This document shows, piece after piece, positions 1 through 7,913 of a DNA stretch of 64,000 nucleotides. Under the pieces are notes generated by a model, which made no database searches, was not told where the DNA came from, and worked only from the letters and a program-made list of their open reading frames with translations. The DNA is taken from positions 3,224,001 through 3,288,000 of the forward strand of contig NZ_CP054143.1 in assembly GCF_013284055.1 (NCBI RefSeq), written 5' to 3'. The stretch comes from Deefgea piscis (GTDB lineage: Bacteria; Pseudomonadota; Gammaproteobacteria; Burkholderiales; Chitinibacteraceae). The stretch's first letter is position 1; every line of letters begins with the position of its first letter. The position numbers were made by a program, and so were the translations under genes.

Positions 1-352
1 AAATCAAGCCCAAGCCGGAATAAAAGAACGGCAGCGCTAAAGTTAAATTGGTGTAAAACGTGCTGGCAAAAAACAAAGAGAACTGCCCTGCTGCCATCAA
101 TAAGCCGCCGACTAAAATCGAGCGCTGATTACCCCAGTAACGATCGGCAATATAACCCCCAATGAGCGGCGTTAAAAAAACCAATCCGGTGTATTGCCCA
201 TACAAAGCAGAAGTGAAATGTTTATCAAACGACAGTGCGGAAATCATGAATAAAGCCAATAAAGCACGATTGCCATAATACGAGAACCGTTCCCACATTT
301 CGGTAGCGAAAAGCAGATACAGTCCTTTAGGATGAGCTTGTGTTGCAGACAT
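1..352 (-). CDS. POT/PTR2 family peptide:H+ symporter, N-terminal part
   Basis: This is the first ~117 residues of an inner-membrane proton-coupled di/tripeptide importer; the gene runs off the left edge. The start ATG is at 352-350. The translation contains the PTR2 family signature ATEMWERFSYYGNRALL at residues ~16-32, followed by LTPLIGGYIADRYWGNQRSI at ~60-79, which is the second helix and the conserved loop with the R and W residues typical of bacterial DtpT/DtpA-like proteins. Hydrophobic stretches match transmembrane helices 1-4. Family assignment is firm; substrate range cannot be judged. It is co-directional with the PxpA-like gene upstream of it (44 nt gap), which suggests a shared role in using peptide-derived compounds such as 5-oxoproline, but that link is inference. 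Confidence 0.9.
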   Translation of the reverse strand, partial: MSATQAHPKGLYLLFATEMWERFSYYGNRALLALFMISALSFDKHFTSALYGQYTGLVFLTPLIGGYIADRYWGNQRSILVGGLLMAAGQFSLFFASTFYTNLTLALPFFYSGLGLI

Positions 353-395
353 AGAAGCACGCTATCAATGATTGATTTGCGTTTACCTTAACGCA

Positions 396-1121
396 TCAGT
401 CGCCCTCTTGACCAGACTCAGCACACAGACGGACGCCTGAATTCAATAAAAACTGACGAATCGCAAGCGTTTGCGCCAAGGCAAGGTAATTATCACCAAA
501 CACCGACAAAGATTGGACTTGCCCCACCAGCGCTAAAGCTTGCTGTTGTGACTCGCTCCAGTCTAGCGCTTGCGAGGTATCGAGCTCCACACCTGATGCC
601 TCATACCCTGCATCGCAATGCCCTATAGTCCCTTCTGAAATTGTCGTCAAACCACGCGCTGCGGCAGCGTGCAGTAGCTCACTTTCCAGTGGCGCCATCA
701 CCGATAAATCCGGATCAATTTCAAAAATCAATTGCGCGATTTGATCGGCCAATACCGGATTTTTTGCTGCGTCACGATATAAAGCGCCATGCAATTTAAC
801 GTAAGCCACCGCAACCCCGACTTCAATACAGACCGCCTTCATGGCCCATAATTGGGCGGTGATACTAAACACCAATTGCGAGGAATTCATCGAGAGTGAT
901 CGTTGCCCCAAATGCAAGCGATCGGGATAGCTCGGCGCCGCGCCAATACGAACCCCGTATTGCTGCGCCAAACGCACCGCCGCACGCATAGAATCAACAC
1001 TCCCAGCATGTCCGCCGCAAGCGATATTGGCCATAGACACCAGTGGCATCCATAGCGAATCCAAATCCTGATCGCAACCAAAATCAGCGTTTAACTCAAG
1101 AAACTCGCCCGGCTCAATCAC
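396..1121 (-). CDS. Divergent LamB/YcsF (PxpA-like) family protein
   Basis: PxpA is the A subunit of the ATP-dependent 5-oxoprolinase complex PxpABC. The protein shows the family landmarks LNADFG near the N-terminus, MANIACGGHAGS, PSYPD and VKLHGALY. It is atypical: the usual GAHPSYPD is GAAPSYPD, and the C-terminal FADR-type motif is replaced by EGTIGHCDAGYE. No pxpB or pxpC lies beside it. The reading frame is open back to 1238 but contains no upstream ATG. I place the start at a GTG (1121-1119), preceded by an AAGGA Shine-Dalgarno about 8 nt away; this gives ~241 residues, near the family's usual length. It may be a 5-oxoprolinase subunit with altered active-site residues or a paralog with a different substrate. 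Confidence 0.75.
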   Translation of the reverse strand: MIEPGEFLELNADFGCDQDLDSLWMPLVSMANIACGGHAGSVDSMRAAVRLAQQYGVRIGAAPSYPDRLHLGQRSLSMNSSQLVFSITAQLWAMKAVCIEVGVAVAYVKLHGALYRDAAKNPVLADQIAQLIFEIDPDLSVMAPLESELLHAAAARGLTTISEGTIGHCDAGYEASGVELDTSQALDWSESQQQALALVGQVQSLSVFGDNYLALAQTLAIRQFLLNSGVRLCAESGQEGD

Positions 1122-1352
1122 AACAATGTCCTTTGTGGCAACGATGCGCTTTAGCGCAACCTCGCCAGTGGTAGATAAAAACAAAACCAACCCGCTCAAC
1201 CAGCGCTCAGCGCGACTAAGGGGCAACAGTACAAACAATTTCTGACGTCAAATTTACAACAGTCGATTTAATAATTATTTAAAATTTCAAATTTCTGAAT
1301 ATAGTTGCTAGGTAAGGCAGATTTTATCAACAAATTAGCCATAATTAAGTTC

Positions 1353-2666
1353 ATGCTTGAAACCGATGCGTATGCCATGACCAATGAGTTCAATTATTTT
1401 GTTCACCCCGATCAGCTACAGGTGGGCGTCTATATCCAACTCGATTTGCACTGGATGGCGCATCCATTTAGCTTTGGTAGTTTTAAAATCAAATCTATCG
1501 ATCAAATCGAGACGTTAAAAAAACTCGGCTTAACTAAAATTCGCTACATCCCCAATAAAAGTGATATTCAGCCCTTGGCGCCAACCTCGCCAGCCCTGAC
1601 GCCAACTGCCGAGCCCACCCCCATCGCAATCCACAATGAAGTGACTGATCCGGCCGTATTGGCGCTATTGGCCGCAAAACGCCAACGCCAAGCCCAACAC
1701 GAACAACGTCAAGCGCAACTGGATGCCTGCGAAAAAGCATTCGGCAAAGCGGCAAAGACCGTTAGAAGCATAAATAGTCAAATCCATATTGATGCCAAAA
1801 AAACCGTTGCCGCAGCCGATCAACTCGTTAATCAAATGCTCGATTCACTGCTGATAGATGATGATATTGCGATTCACCTAATGAATGGCAATACGCTGGG
1901 CGATGAAACTTATTTTCATACTTTAAATGTGGCCGTTTTAGCCCTAATGCTCGGTCGAGCGATGCAGTTGTCACGCGATGATATCCGCACTTTGGGTTTG
2001 GCGGCCTTATTTCATGACATCGGAAAAAGCGAAGTCCCAGATCGTATTTTACTGAAAACCGAAGCCTTAAATCGTGCTGAGCAAGCCTTGATGGAGCAAC
2101 ACTCAAAATGGGGTGCCGAGATGGCGCATCGTGCCGGCTTAAGCGCGGGAGTTTTAAAACTGATTGTCCAACATCATGAATACTGTGATGGCTCAGGCTA
2201 TCCACAGCGCCTGCAATTGGCACAAATTGACCCACTGGCGCGCATTCTGGCCTTGGTCAATACCTACGACAATCACTGCAATCGCAATAATCCAGCGTTG
2301 TCTTTAACGCCGCATGAAGGACTGGCGTTGATGTTTACACAACACAAAGCCAAATTTGACCCCGGTCCACTCAATCACTTTATTAAATGCCTTGGTGTCT
2401 ATCCGCCGGGGACTTTAGTTATTTTATCTAATGACTGTTATGGCTTAGTGGTCTCAGTGAATGCTTCGCGCCCTTTACGACCGCAGGTTTTAGTCTGTGG
2501 CATTGAGTCGGGCAGCGAAAACGCCATTATTTTAGATTTGGAGTACGAAAATGGCATCAACATCAGCAAATCCATCAAAGCCAATCAACTGAGCGCAGAT
2601 GCGGCTCGCGCCTTAAGTCCAAGTAAACGCATGAATTATTTTTTTAGTGCCAGCGAATCAGCATGA
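1353..2666 (+). CDS. HD-GYP domain protein with N-terminal DUF3391
   Basis: Predicted cyclic-di-GMP phosphodiesterase of the cytoplasm. The N-terminal ~80 residues match the DUF3391 domain that often precedes HD-GYP. A linker rich in Ala, Pro, Gln and Arg follows, then the HD-GYP domain with FHDIGK at ~220, the HH pair at ~274 and GSGYP at ~280. The frame can be extended to a TTG at 1305, but ATG 1353 or ATG 1377 (MTNEFNYF) fits DUF3391 better; neither has a strong Shine-Dalgarno. The stop overlaps the start of the next gene (ATGA, 2663-2666), so it is translationally coupled to the hybrid kinase, suggesting that the kinase branch and c-di-GMP turnover form one pathway. The metal-binding residues look intact; activity is inferred. 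Confidence 0.88.
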   Translation: MLETDAYAMTNEFNYFVHPDQLQVGVYIQLDLHWMAHPFSFGSFKIKSIDQIETLKKLGLTKIRYIPNKSDIQPLAPTSPALTPTAEPTPIAIHNEVTDPAVLALLAAKRQRQAQHEQRQAQLDACEKAFGKAAKTVRSINSQIHIDAKKTVAAADQLVNQMLDSLLIDDDIAIHLMNGNTLGDETYFHTLNVAVLALMLGRAMQLSRDDIRTLGLAALFHDIGKSEVPDRILLKTEALNRAEQALMEQHSKWGAEMAHRAGLSAGVLKLIVQHHEYCDGSGYPQRLQLAQIDPLARILALVNTYDNHCNRNNPALSLTPHEGLALMFTQHKAKFDPGPLNHFIKCLGVYPPGTLVILSNDCYGLVVSVNASRPLRPQVLVCGIESGSENAIILDLEYENGINISKSIKANQLSADAARALSPSKRMNYFFSASESA

Positions 2667-4537
2667 CCTTACTTGCCCAAAATCTGCTGGATGCCTGCAC
2701 CACAGCGATTTTAGCTGTCACGCCGCATGATTTACGCATTGTCTCTGCCAATCAAGCCAGTGCTTTGCTGCTCGGTTACACCCAACAGGAATTAATTGGT
2801 CGGTCGATTTTAGAGATTGAAACCGGCATACAAGAGCATTTTTTCTGGGATGACGTTCAAAAGGGTGGCAATGCCCACATCAGCCAACTTGAAACCGACT
2901 ATCGCCATGCACAAGGTTATTTTTTGTCAGTATGCAAAAGCGTACGCAGCACCACCTGGGAAGATCAAGCGCTATGCGTGATTTCTTTTTATGACATCAG
3001 CCAGAGTAAACGGCTTGAGCGGGAAAGTGCGCTCACGGCCTCTTTATTATTTGCCACATTAGAATCCACCGCCGATGGCATAGTGGTGACCGATTTGGAC
3101 GGCCACATTCGCCATTGCAACGCCGCAATGATGCAAATTTGGCAATGGTCGGATACGCGCCAATCTGAAGCTTTATTTGAATGGATTAAACCGCAACTCA
3201 AAAATGCCGAAGATTTTCAAAATTGGCTAGATCTACTCTATAGCGACCCCTATCTGGAGTCTCAATTTGCGGCTCACTTACACGACGGTCGATTTTATGA
3301 CTTTAATAGCCAAGCACAGCGCCTAGGGGAAGCACCAGAGGGGCGGATTTTTAGCGTTCACGACAGCACCGCAATAAAAACCAGCGAAGCGGCGCTGCGT
3401 ATTGCACACCAAAAAGCGCAGGCGGCCAGTCATGCCAAATCAGAATTTTTATCGCATATGAGCCATGAACTGAGGACACCGCTCAATGCCATTTTAGGCT
3501 TTGCCCAACTCATTTTCATCGACACTGATAATCCGCAACGCCTACTGGGTAATTACATTATTAATGCCGGACAGCATTTACTCGACATGATTAATGAAGT
3601 GCTCGACTTAGCCAGTATCGAAGCCGGAAAACTCACCTTACGCCACGAAACCATTGACCTCGCGCCGATTGTGCGCGACTGCTGCGAATTAATGCAAAAT
3701 TTAGCCGCAGAAAAAAACATCCAACTCTTTATTGATCTCCCCCCCAACGTCAGCTGCTGGGTGGAAGGTGACGCGCGCCGAATTAAACAAATTTTATTAA
3801 ATTTCACTTCCAACGCCGTTAAATACAATCGGCCAGCGGGCTCGGTCACACTCAGCATCAGCCAAACCCAATCAGCCAATTGGCGCTTAATGGTTTCAGA
3901 TACCGGTTATGGCATTAGCGAGAGCGATCAAGCCCAACTCTTTATGGCTTTTTCTCGGGTTGGCGAGCAACAAGAAGAAATTGAAGGCACCGGCATCGGA
4001 CTGGCCTTTACGCGCAAACTGGCGCAGCTGATGCAAGGCACTGTCGGCGTCAAGAGCACGCTCAATGTGGGTAGTGATTTTTGGGTGGACTTCCCTGTAG
4101 TCACCCCAGCAGCGGTCCCTAGCATCATCAGCGGTTCAACCGAGGCCAAACAGCGGCAAATCTTATACATTGAAGACGATCAACTATCACAAAAACTAAT
4201 GAGCCGAATACTCGAGCAACAGCGTGCCCATTATGCCTTAGCGCTAGCCAGCACCGCCGCCGAAGGCTTATTGCTGGCGCAACAGCAAATTCCCGATTTA
4301 ATCTTGCTCGATCGCCACCTGCCTGACGCCACTGGCGCTAGTTTGCTGGTGCAATTAAGAATGGACGAAACCACACGGCATATCCCGGTGATTGCTCTAT
4401 CGGGAGACGCTTTGGCCGAAGATATTCATCAAGCCATCCAACTCGGATTTGATGCTTATTTGACCAAGCCACTGGATATTGCCAAAGCGCTCCCGATTAT
4501 CGACAATGCACTCGGCTATATCCATAAGGGTATATAG
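2663..4537 (+). CDS. Hybrid histidine kinase (PAS-PAS-HisKA-HATPase-REC)
   Basis: 624-residue sensor kinase. PAS-like regions lie at ~10-115 and ~125-240. The dimerisation/phosphoacceptor helix carries H268 in FLSHMSHELRTPLNAILGF. The ATP-binding domain has the N box (NFTSNAVKYN), the G1 box DTGYGIS and the G2 box GTGIGLAF. The C-terminal receiver has acidic residues in YIEDD, the phospho-Asp in LLDRHLPDATG and the Lys in YLTKPLD. No convincing transmembrane helix or signal peptide is seen, so it is probably cytosolic and reads an internal cue through PAS. It overlaps the HD-GYP gene by 4 nt and is the last gene of that operon. No DNA-binding output domain is attached. Confidence 0.92.
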   Translation: MTLLAQNLLDACTTAILAVTPHDLRIVSANQASALLLGYTQQELIGRSILEIETGIQEHFFWDDVQKGGNAHISQLETDYRHAQGYFLSVCKSVRSTTWEDQALCVISFYDISQSKRLERESALTASLLFATLESTADGIVVTDLDGHIRHCNAAMMQIWQWSDTRQSEALFEWIKPQLKNAEDFQNWLDLLYSDPYLESQFAAHLHDGRFYDFNSQAQRLGEAPEGRIFSVHDSTAIKTSEAALRIAHQKAQAASHAKSEFLSHMSHELRTPLNAILGFAQLIFIDTDNPQRLLGNYIINAGQHLLDMINEVLDLASIEAGKLTLRHETIDLAPIVRDCCELMQNLAAEKNIQLFIDLPPNVSCWVEGDARRIKQILLNFTSNAVKYNRPAGSVTLSISQTQSANWRLMVSDTGYGISESDQAQLFMAFSRVGEQQEEIEGTGIGLAFTRKLAQLMQGTVGVKSTLNVGSDFWVDFPVVTPAAVPSIISGSTEAKQRQILYIEDDQLSQKLMSRILEQQRAHYALALASTAAEGLLLAQQQIPDLILLDRHLPDATGASLLVQLRMDETTRHIPVIALSGDALAEDIHQAIQLGFDAYLTKPLDIAKALPIIDNALGYIHKGI

Positions 4538-4562
4538 CGCTAGTCAGCGTATTAATTAAACT

Positions 4563-5639
4563 TCAATCAAATACCCCGTGCTGAGCCAAAGCCCACAACA
4601 CATGCTCACGCACCATTTCATGGTCAATATCGCGCCGAGCTTGTAAAGCGGTGACGACTTCAGGCGTGGTGCTAGCATTGCCTAAGCCCACCGCCAAATT
4701 TCTCAGCCACGCCCAATAGCCAATTCGGTAAATCGGGCTCCCCGCCATTTTTTGTTGAAAGTCGGTTTCAGACCATGAAAACAACGTTAATAAACTGACA
4801 TCATCTAAACCATGGCGAATCACAAAATCAGTTTCAGGGCTGGTTTTGGCAAAACGATTCCACGGACAAACCAATTGGCAATCATCGCAACCATACACTC
4901 GGTTGCCAATTTGCGCGCGAAACTCGATTGGAATCGCGCCTTTTAATTCGATGGTTAAGTACGAAATACACCGCCGGGCATCCACGATATACGGCGCCAC
5001 AATCGCCTGCGTAGGGCAGGCGTCGATGCATGCAGTGCATTGACCGCAATGCTCTTTGGGCAGCGGTGGGTCAGCAGGCAAGGCCACATCTAAAAACAGT
5101 TCGCCAATAAAAAAGAACGAACCATATTGCCGATTAATTAATAAACTATGTTTGCCGCGCCAACCATTGCCCGCTTGTTTGGCTAATTCAACTTCAAGGA
5201 CTGGGGCCGAATCAACAAACACCCGATACCCCATTGGGCCAACTAAATCGGTAATTTTTTCGGCCAATTCTTGCAGACGATTACGCAAAACTTTGTGATA
5301 ATCACGCCCTAAGGCGTAACGCGAGATATACGCCCTATTGGTATCGGCCAAGACTTCTTCTGGGTCAACGCCACCAGAAAGATACGGCATAAAAACGGTA
5401 ATCACCGATAAAGTGCCCGGCACTAATTCGGCGGCTCTGGCGCGCTTTAAGCCATGCCTTGCCATATAATCCATTTCGCCGTGATACCCTGCGGCCAACC
5501 ATTGGCTTAAACCCGCTTCGGCATGGCTTAAATCAATATTGGCAATAGCGGCAGCGGCAAAGCCAAGCTTGTGCGCCCAATCTTTAATTGATTGCGCAAT
5601 AACCTGTTCATTGAGTGGTAAATGTATAAATTCAGTCAT
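4563..5639 (-). CDS. queG: Epoxyqueuosine reductase
   Basis: Last step of queuosine tRNA modification: reduces epoxyqueuosine to queuosine using cobalamin and two [4Fe-4S] clusters. 358 residues, normal for the family. The ferredoxin-like cluster motifs are visible as CGQCTACIDACPTQAI (first) and GCDDCQLVCPWN (second). The N-terminal QueG region (KLGFAAAAIANIDL, YMARHGLKRA) and the ALGRDYHKVLRNRL region are typical. It lies head-to-head with tsaE, a common arrangement, but here the two predicted starts overlap by 18 nt, and neither side shows a strong Shine-Dalgarno. An alternative internal start would leave the conserved part intact. Product call is firm. Confidence 0.96.
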   Translation of the reverse strand: MTEFIHLPLNEQVIAQSIKDWAHKLGFAAAAIANIDLSHAEAGLSQWLAAGYHGEMDYMARHGLKRARAAELVPGTLSVITVFMPYLSGGVDPEEVLADTNRAYISRYALGRDYHKVLRNRLQELAEKITDLVGPMGYRVFVDSAPVLEVELAKQAGNGWRGKHSLLINRQYGSFFFIGELFLDVALPADPPLPKEHCGQCTACIDACPTQAIVAPYIVDARRCISYLTIELKGAIPIEFRAQIGNRVYGCDDCQLVCPWNRFAKTSPETDFVIRHGLDDVSLLTLFSWSETDFQQKMAGSPIYRIGYWAWLRNLAVGLGNASTTPEVVTALQARRDIDHEMVREHVLWALAQHGVFD

Positions 5640-6146
5640 ATTGCAAATGATACCGCGTTCAGCGCTTTTTTAAACGATGAAGCCGCTACGCTGGATTTTG
5701 GCCGCCAAATTGCGCAGGTATTACACGCTGGCATGGTGGTGTTTTTAGAAGGCAATTTGGGGGCAGGAAAAACCACGCTAACGCGCGGTATTTTACGTGG
5801 AGCGGGTTTTACAGGGCGAGTTAAAAGCCCAACCTATACCTTAGTAGAACCTTACCCTTTGCTTGGACTTAAAGCCGATTCTAAATTATACTTTTATCAC
5901 TTTGATTTATATCGATTTAATGATCCAAGCGAATGGGAAGACGCCGGCTTTAGGGATTACTTTAATGCCGAATCAGTGTGCTTAATTGAATGGGCCGATA
6001 AAGCCAGCGGACAACTCCCCACACCCGATTGGATTATTCAATTAATACCCGAAGGCGAAGGCCGAAAAATTTTATTGTTCGCTACCAGTGAGTTAGGCCA
6101 AACATGCCAGAACGCTTTGACCTTAGCAGTCCAATCAGCGCAATGA
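5622..6146 (+). CDS. tsaE: tRNA threonylcarbamoyladenosine biosynthesis ATPase TsaE
   Basis: ATPase partner of TsaB/TsaD in making t6A37 on ANN-decoding tRNAs. 174 residues. Walker A is EGNLGAGKTTLTRG at ~43-56; the conserved SPTYTLVEPY and YHFDLYR segments follow, then CLIEWADK, the family-specific Walker B-like segment. The chosen ATG (5622) overlaps the 5' end of queG on the other strand; the only upstream purine-rich element is a weak GAGTGG. The 3' end overlaps amiC by 4 nt (ATGA at 6143-6146), so tsaE and amiC are probably translationally coupled, as in many proteobacteria. Confidence 0.95.
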   Translation: MYKFSHIANDTAFSAFLNDEAATLDFGRQIAQVLHAGMVVFLEGNLGAGKTTLTRGILRGAGFTGRVKSPTYTLVEPYPLLGLKADSKLYFYHFDLYRFNDPSEWEDAGFRDYFNAESVCLIEWADKASGQLPTPDWIIQLIPEGEGRKILLFATSELGQTCQNALTLAVQSAQ

Positions 6147-7456
6147 ATTGCGAATTAAATTTAAATCGCCGCGACGTATTGCGGGCCGCGGCCGCGACGT
6201 TGATTTTATCGGTAAGCCCAGTCAGTCTTGCTGGTACTGCCAGCGTTGTTGCGGTTCGCGTTTGGCCCTCGGCGGCGTATACCCGCGTCACGATTGAATC
6301 GTCTGAACCGCTCCCCTTTAATCAATTTATGATTAAAGACCCAGATCGCCTGGTCATTGACCTGCACGGTATTGATTTAAACAATGAATTACAAAGTTTG
6401 GCCGGTAAGGTCGGCGGCGATGATCCGTATATCAAATTACTGCGCGCTGCGCGCAATAAACCCGGCACAGTGCGCTTGGTTTTAGACTTAAAAACTCAAG
6501 TCAGCCCGCAAGTGTTTACCCTCGCGCCATTTTCAGAATACAAGCATCGTTTGGTGATTGATCTTTATCCGACCGAGCAAAACGATCCATTACTGGCCTT
6601 ACTCAACGACAATCCAAGCGCCGCTGCGGCCAGCGCGATGCAGGCCAAGCCGGTTGAGCCCAAAGTGGCCGAAGCCGCCAAGCCCGTTGAACCTAGCAAA
6701 GCCAATGACAACACGGTCGATCGCAATAAGCTAAAAGTAGATCGTTTAATTACCGTAGTGCTCGATCCTGGCCATGGTGGTGAAGATCCGGGCGCGGTAG
6801 GCCCATCTGGCACGCATGAAAAAGTCGTCGTTTTGCAAATTGCCAAAAAACTCAAAGCGCTACTCGAAAACGAAGCCAATGTGCGCGTTGTGCTCACGCG
6901 CGATGGTGATTATTTTGTGCCGCTGGGTGTGCGCGTTAAAAAGGCGCGCGCGGTCAATGCCGATTTATTTGTCTCCATTCACGCCGATGCCTTTGTGCGC
7001 CCTAGTGCCAATGGCTCATCGGTTTTTGCCCTATCCGAAGGTGGCGCGACCAGCAGCCAAGCGCGCTGGTTGGCACAAACGCAAAATGATGCCGATTTAA
7101 TTGGTGGGATTAAAATCAAAACTGAAAATCCGTATTTGGCACGTACTTTAATGGATTTAACGACGACAGCAACGATTAACGACAGCATGAAGCTGGGCAA
7201 AGCCATGCTCGGTGAGATTGGTACGATCAATCGCTTACATAAACCGAGCGTTGAACAAGCCAATTTTGCGGTGCTTAAAGCGCCAGATATTCCATCGATT
7301 TTGGTTGAAACTGCGTTTATTTCAAATCCAGATGAAGAACAAAAACTCATTTCTGATACGTATCAAGACAAAATGGCTCAAGCCTTACACAAAGGCATTA
7401 AACGCTATTTTGCTAAAAACCCACCGCTCGCTAAAACTCGCATCGCACAAAACTAA
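6143..7456 (+). CDS. amiC: N-acetylmuramoyl-L-alanine amidase, Tat-exported (AmiC-like)
   Basis: Periplasmic zinc amidase that cleaves septal peptidoglycan during cell separation. The N-terminus carries a twin-arginine signal (NRRDVLRAAAATLILSVS) like that of E. coli AmiC. An AMIN domain follows (~45-135), then a Pro/Ala/Glu linker, then Amidase_3 (~215-430). This has VVLDPGHGGEDPGAVG with the first zinc His, the conserved HEK segment, SIHADAF and the late catalytic Glu in SILVETAFISNPDEE. The frame can be extended to 6104, but ATG 6143 overlaps the tsaE stop as ATGA and places the Tat signal at the N-terminus, so I prefer it (437 residues). Confidence 0.94.
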   Translation: MNCELNLNRRDVLRAAAATLILSVSPVSLAGTASVVAVRVWPSAAYTRVTIESSEPLPFNQFMIKDPDRLVIDLHGIDLNNELQSLAGKVGGDDPYIKLLRAARNKPGTVRLVLDLKTQVSPQVFTLAPFSEYKHRLVIDLYPTEQNDPLLALLNDNPSAAAASAMQAKPVEPKVAEAAKPVEPSKANDNTVDRNKLKVDRLITVVLDPGHGGEDPGAVGPSGTHEKVVVLQIAKKLKALLENEANVRVVLTRDGDYFVPLGVRVKKARAVNADLFVSIHADAFVRPSANGSSVFALSEGGATSSQARWLAQTQNDADLIGGIKIKTENPYLARTLMDLTTTATINDSMKLGKAMLGEIGTINRLHKPSVEQANFAVLKAPDIPSILVETAFISNPDEEQKLISDTYQDKMAQALHKGIKRYFAKNPPLAKTRIAQN

Positions 7457-7464
7457 TCACATGC

Positions 7465-7842
7465 TTATAAGTGCATCTCCAATGCATGATTAACGGCAGC
7501 GATCAACTTAGCGGCAGTAAATGGCTTAACCAAAAACCCCGACGCGCCCATGGTGAGGGATGTTCTTACTCTTTCCGCGGTGGGCTCGGCGGTGACCATA
7601 ATGACTTTCGGTGCTGGCTCTAGCTTTAAAATTTGCCCGAGTAAATCAATGCCGTTTGACTCGGGCAAATTAATATCCAGCAACACCAATTTAGGGTGTA
7701 AATCTAAGCAAAATCGAAACCCATCTTGCGCATGACTTGCTTCGCCAACGACTTCAAATTCAAGGCTACGCATCAAACTGGCCATTAGATTTCTTAAAAT
7801 TCCATCATCATCAATGACCACACAGCTTGGTTTTTTGTGCAT
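7465..7842 (-). CDS. Stand-alone response-regulator receiver (CheY-like)
   Basis: 125 residues forming just one receiver domain. Acidic pocket VIDDDG near residue 10, phospho-Asp in LLDINLP at ~56, Thr in MVTAEPTAE and Lys in FLVKPFTA. No output domain is present, so it acts by protein contact, as CheY or Spo0F do. It is convergent with amiC (8 nt apart) and divergent from mutL, i.e. inserted between two housekeeping genes usually adjacent in this order. No kinase is next to it; the cognate partner cannot be assigned, although the hybrid kinase at 2663 is a nearby candidate. Confidence 0.9.
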   Translation of the reverse strand: MHKKPSCVVIDDDGILRNLMASLMRSLEFEVVGEASHAQDGFRFCLDLHPKLVLLDINLPESNGIDLLGQILKLEPAPKVIMVTAEPTAERVRTSLTMGASGFLVKPFTAAKLIAAVNHALEMHL

Positions 7843-7913
7843 CAGCTACATTCCTCATCAGGCTGGCTGGTATACTTCTGCCTCTTTCGCTTTTACCACC
7901 ATAGTTCAAATTC

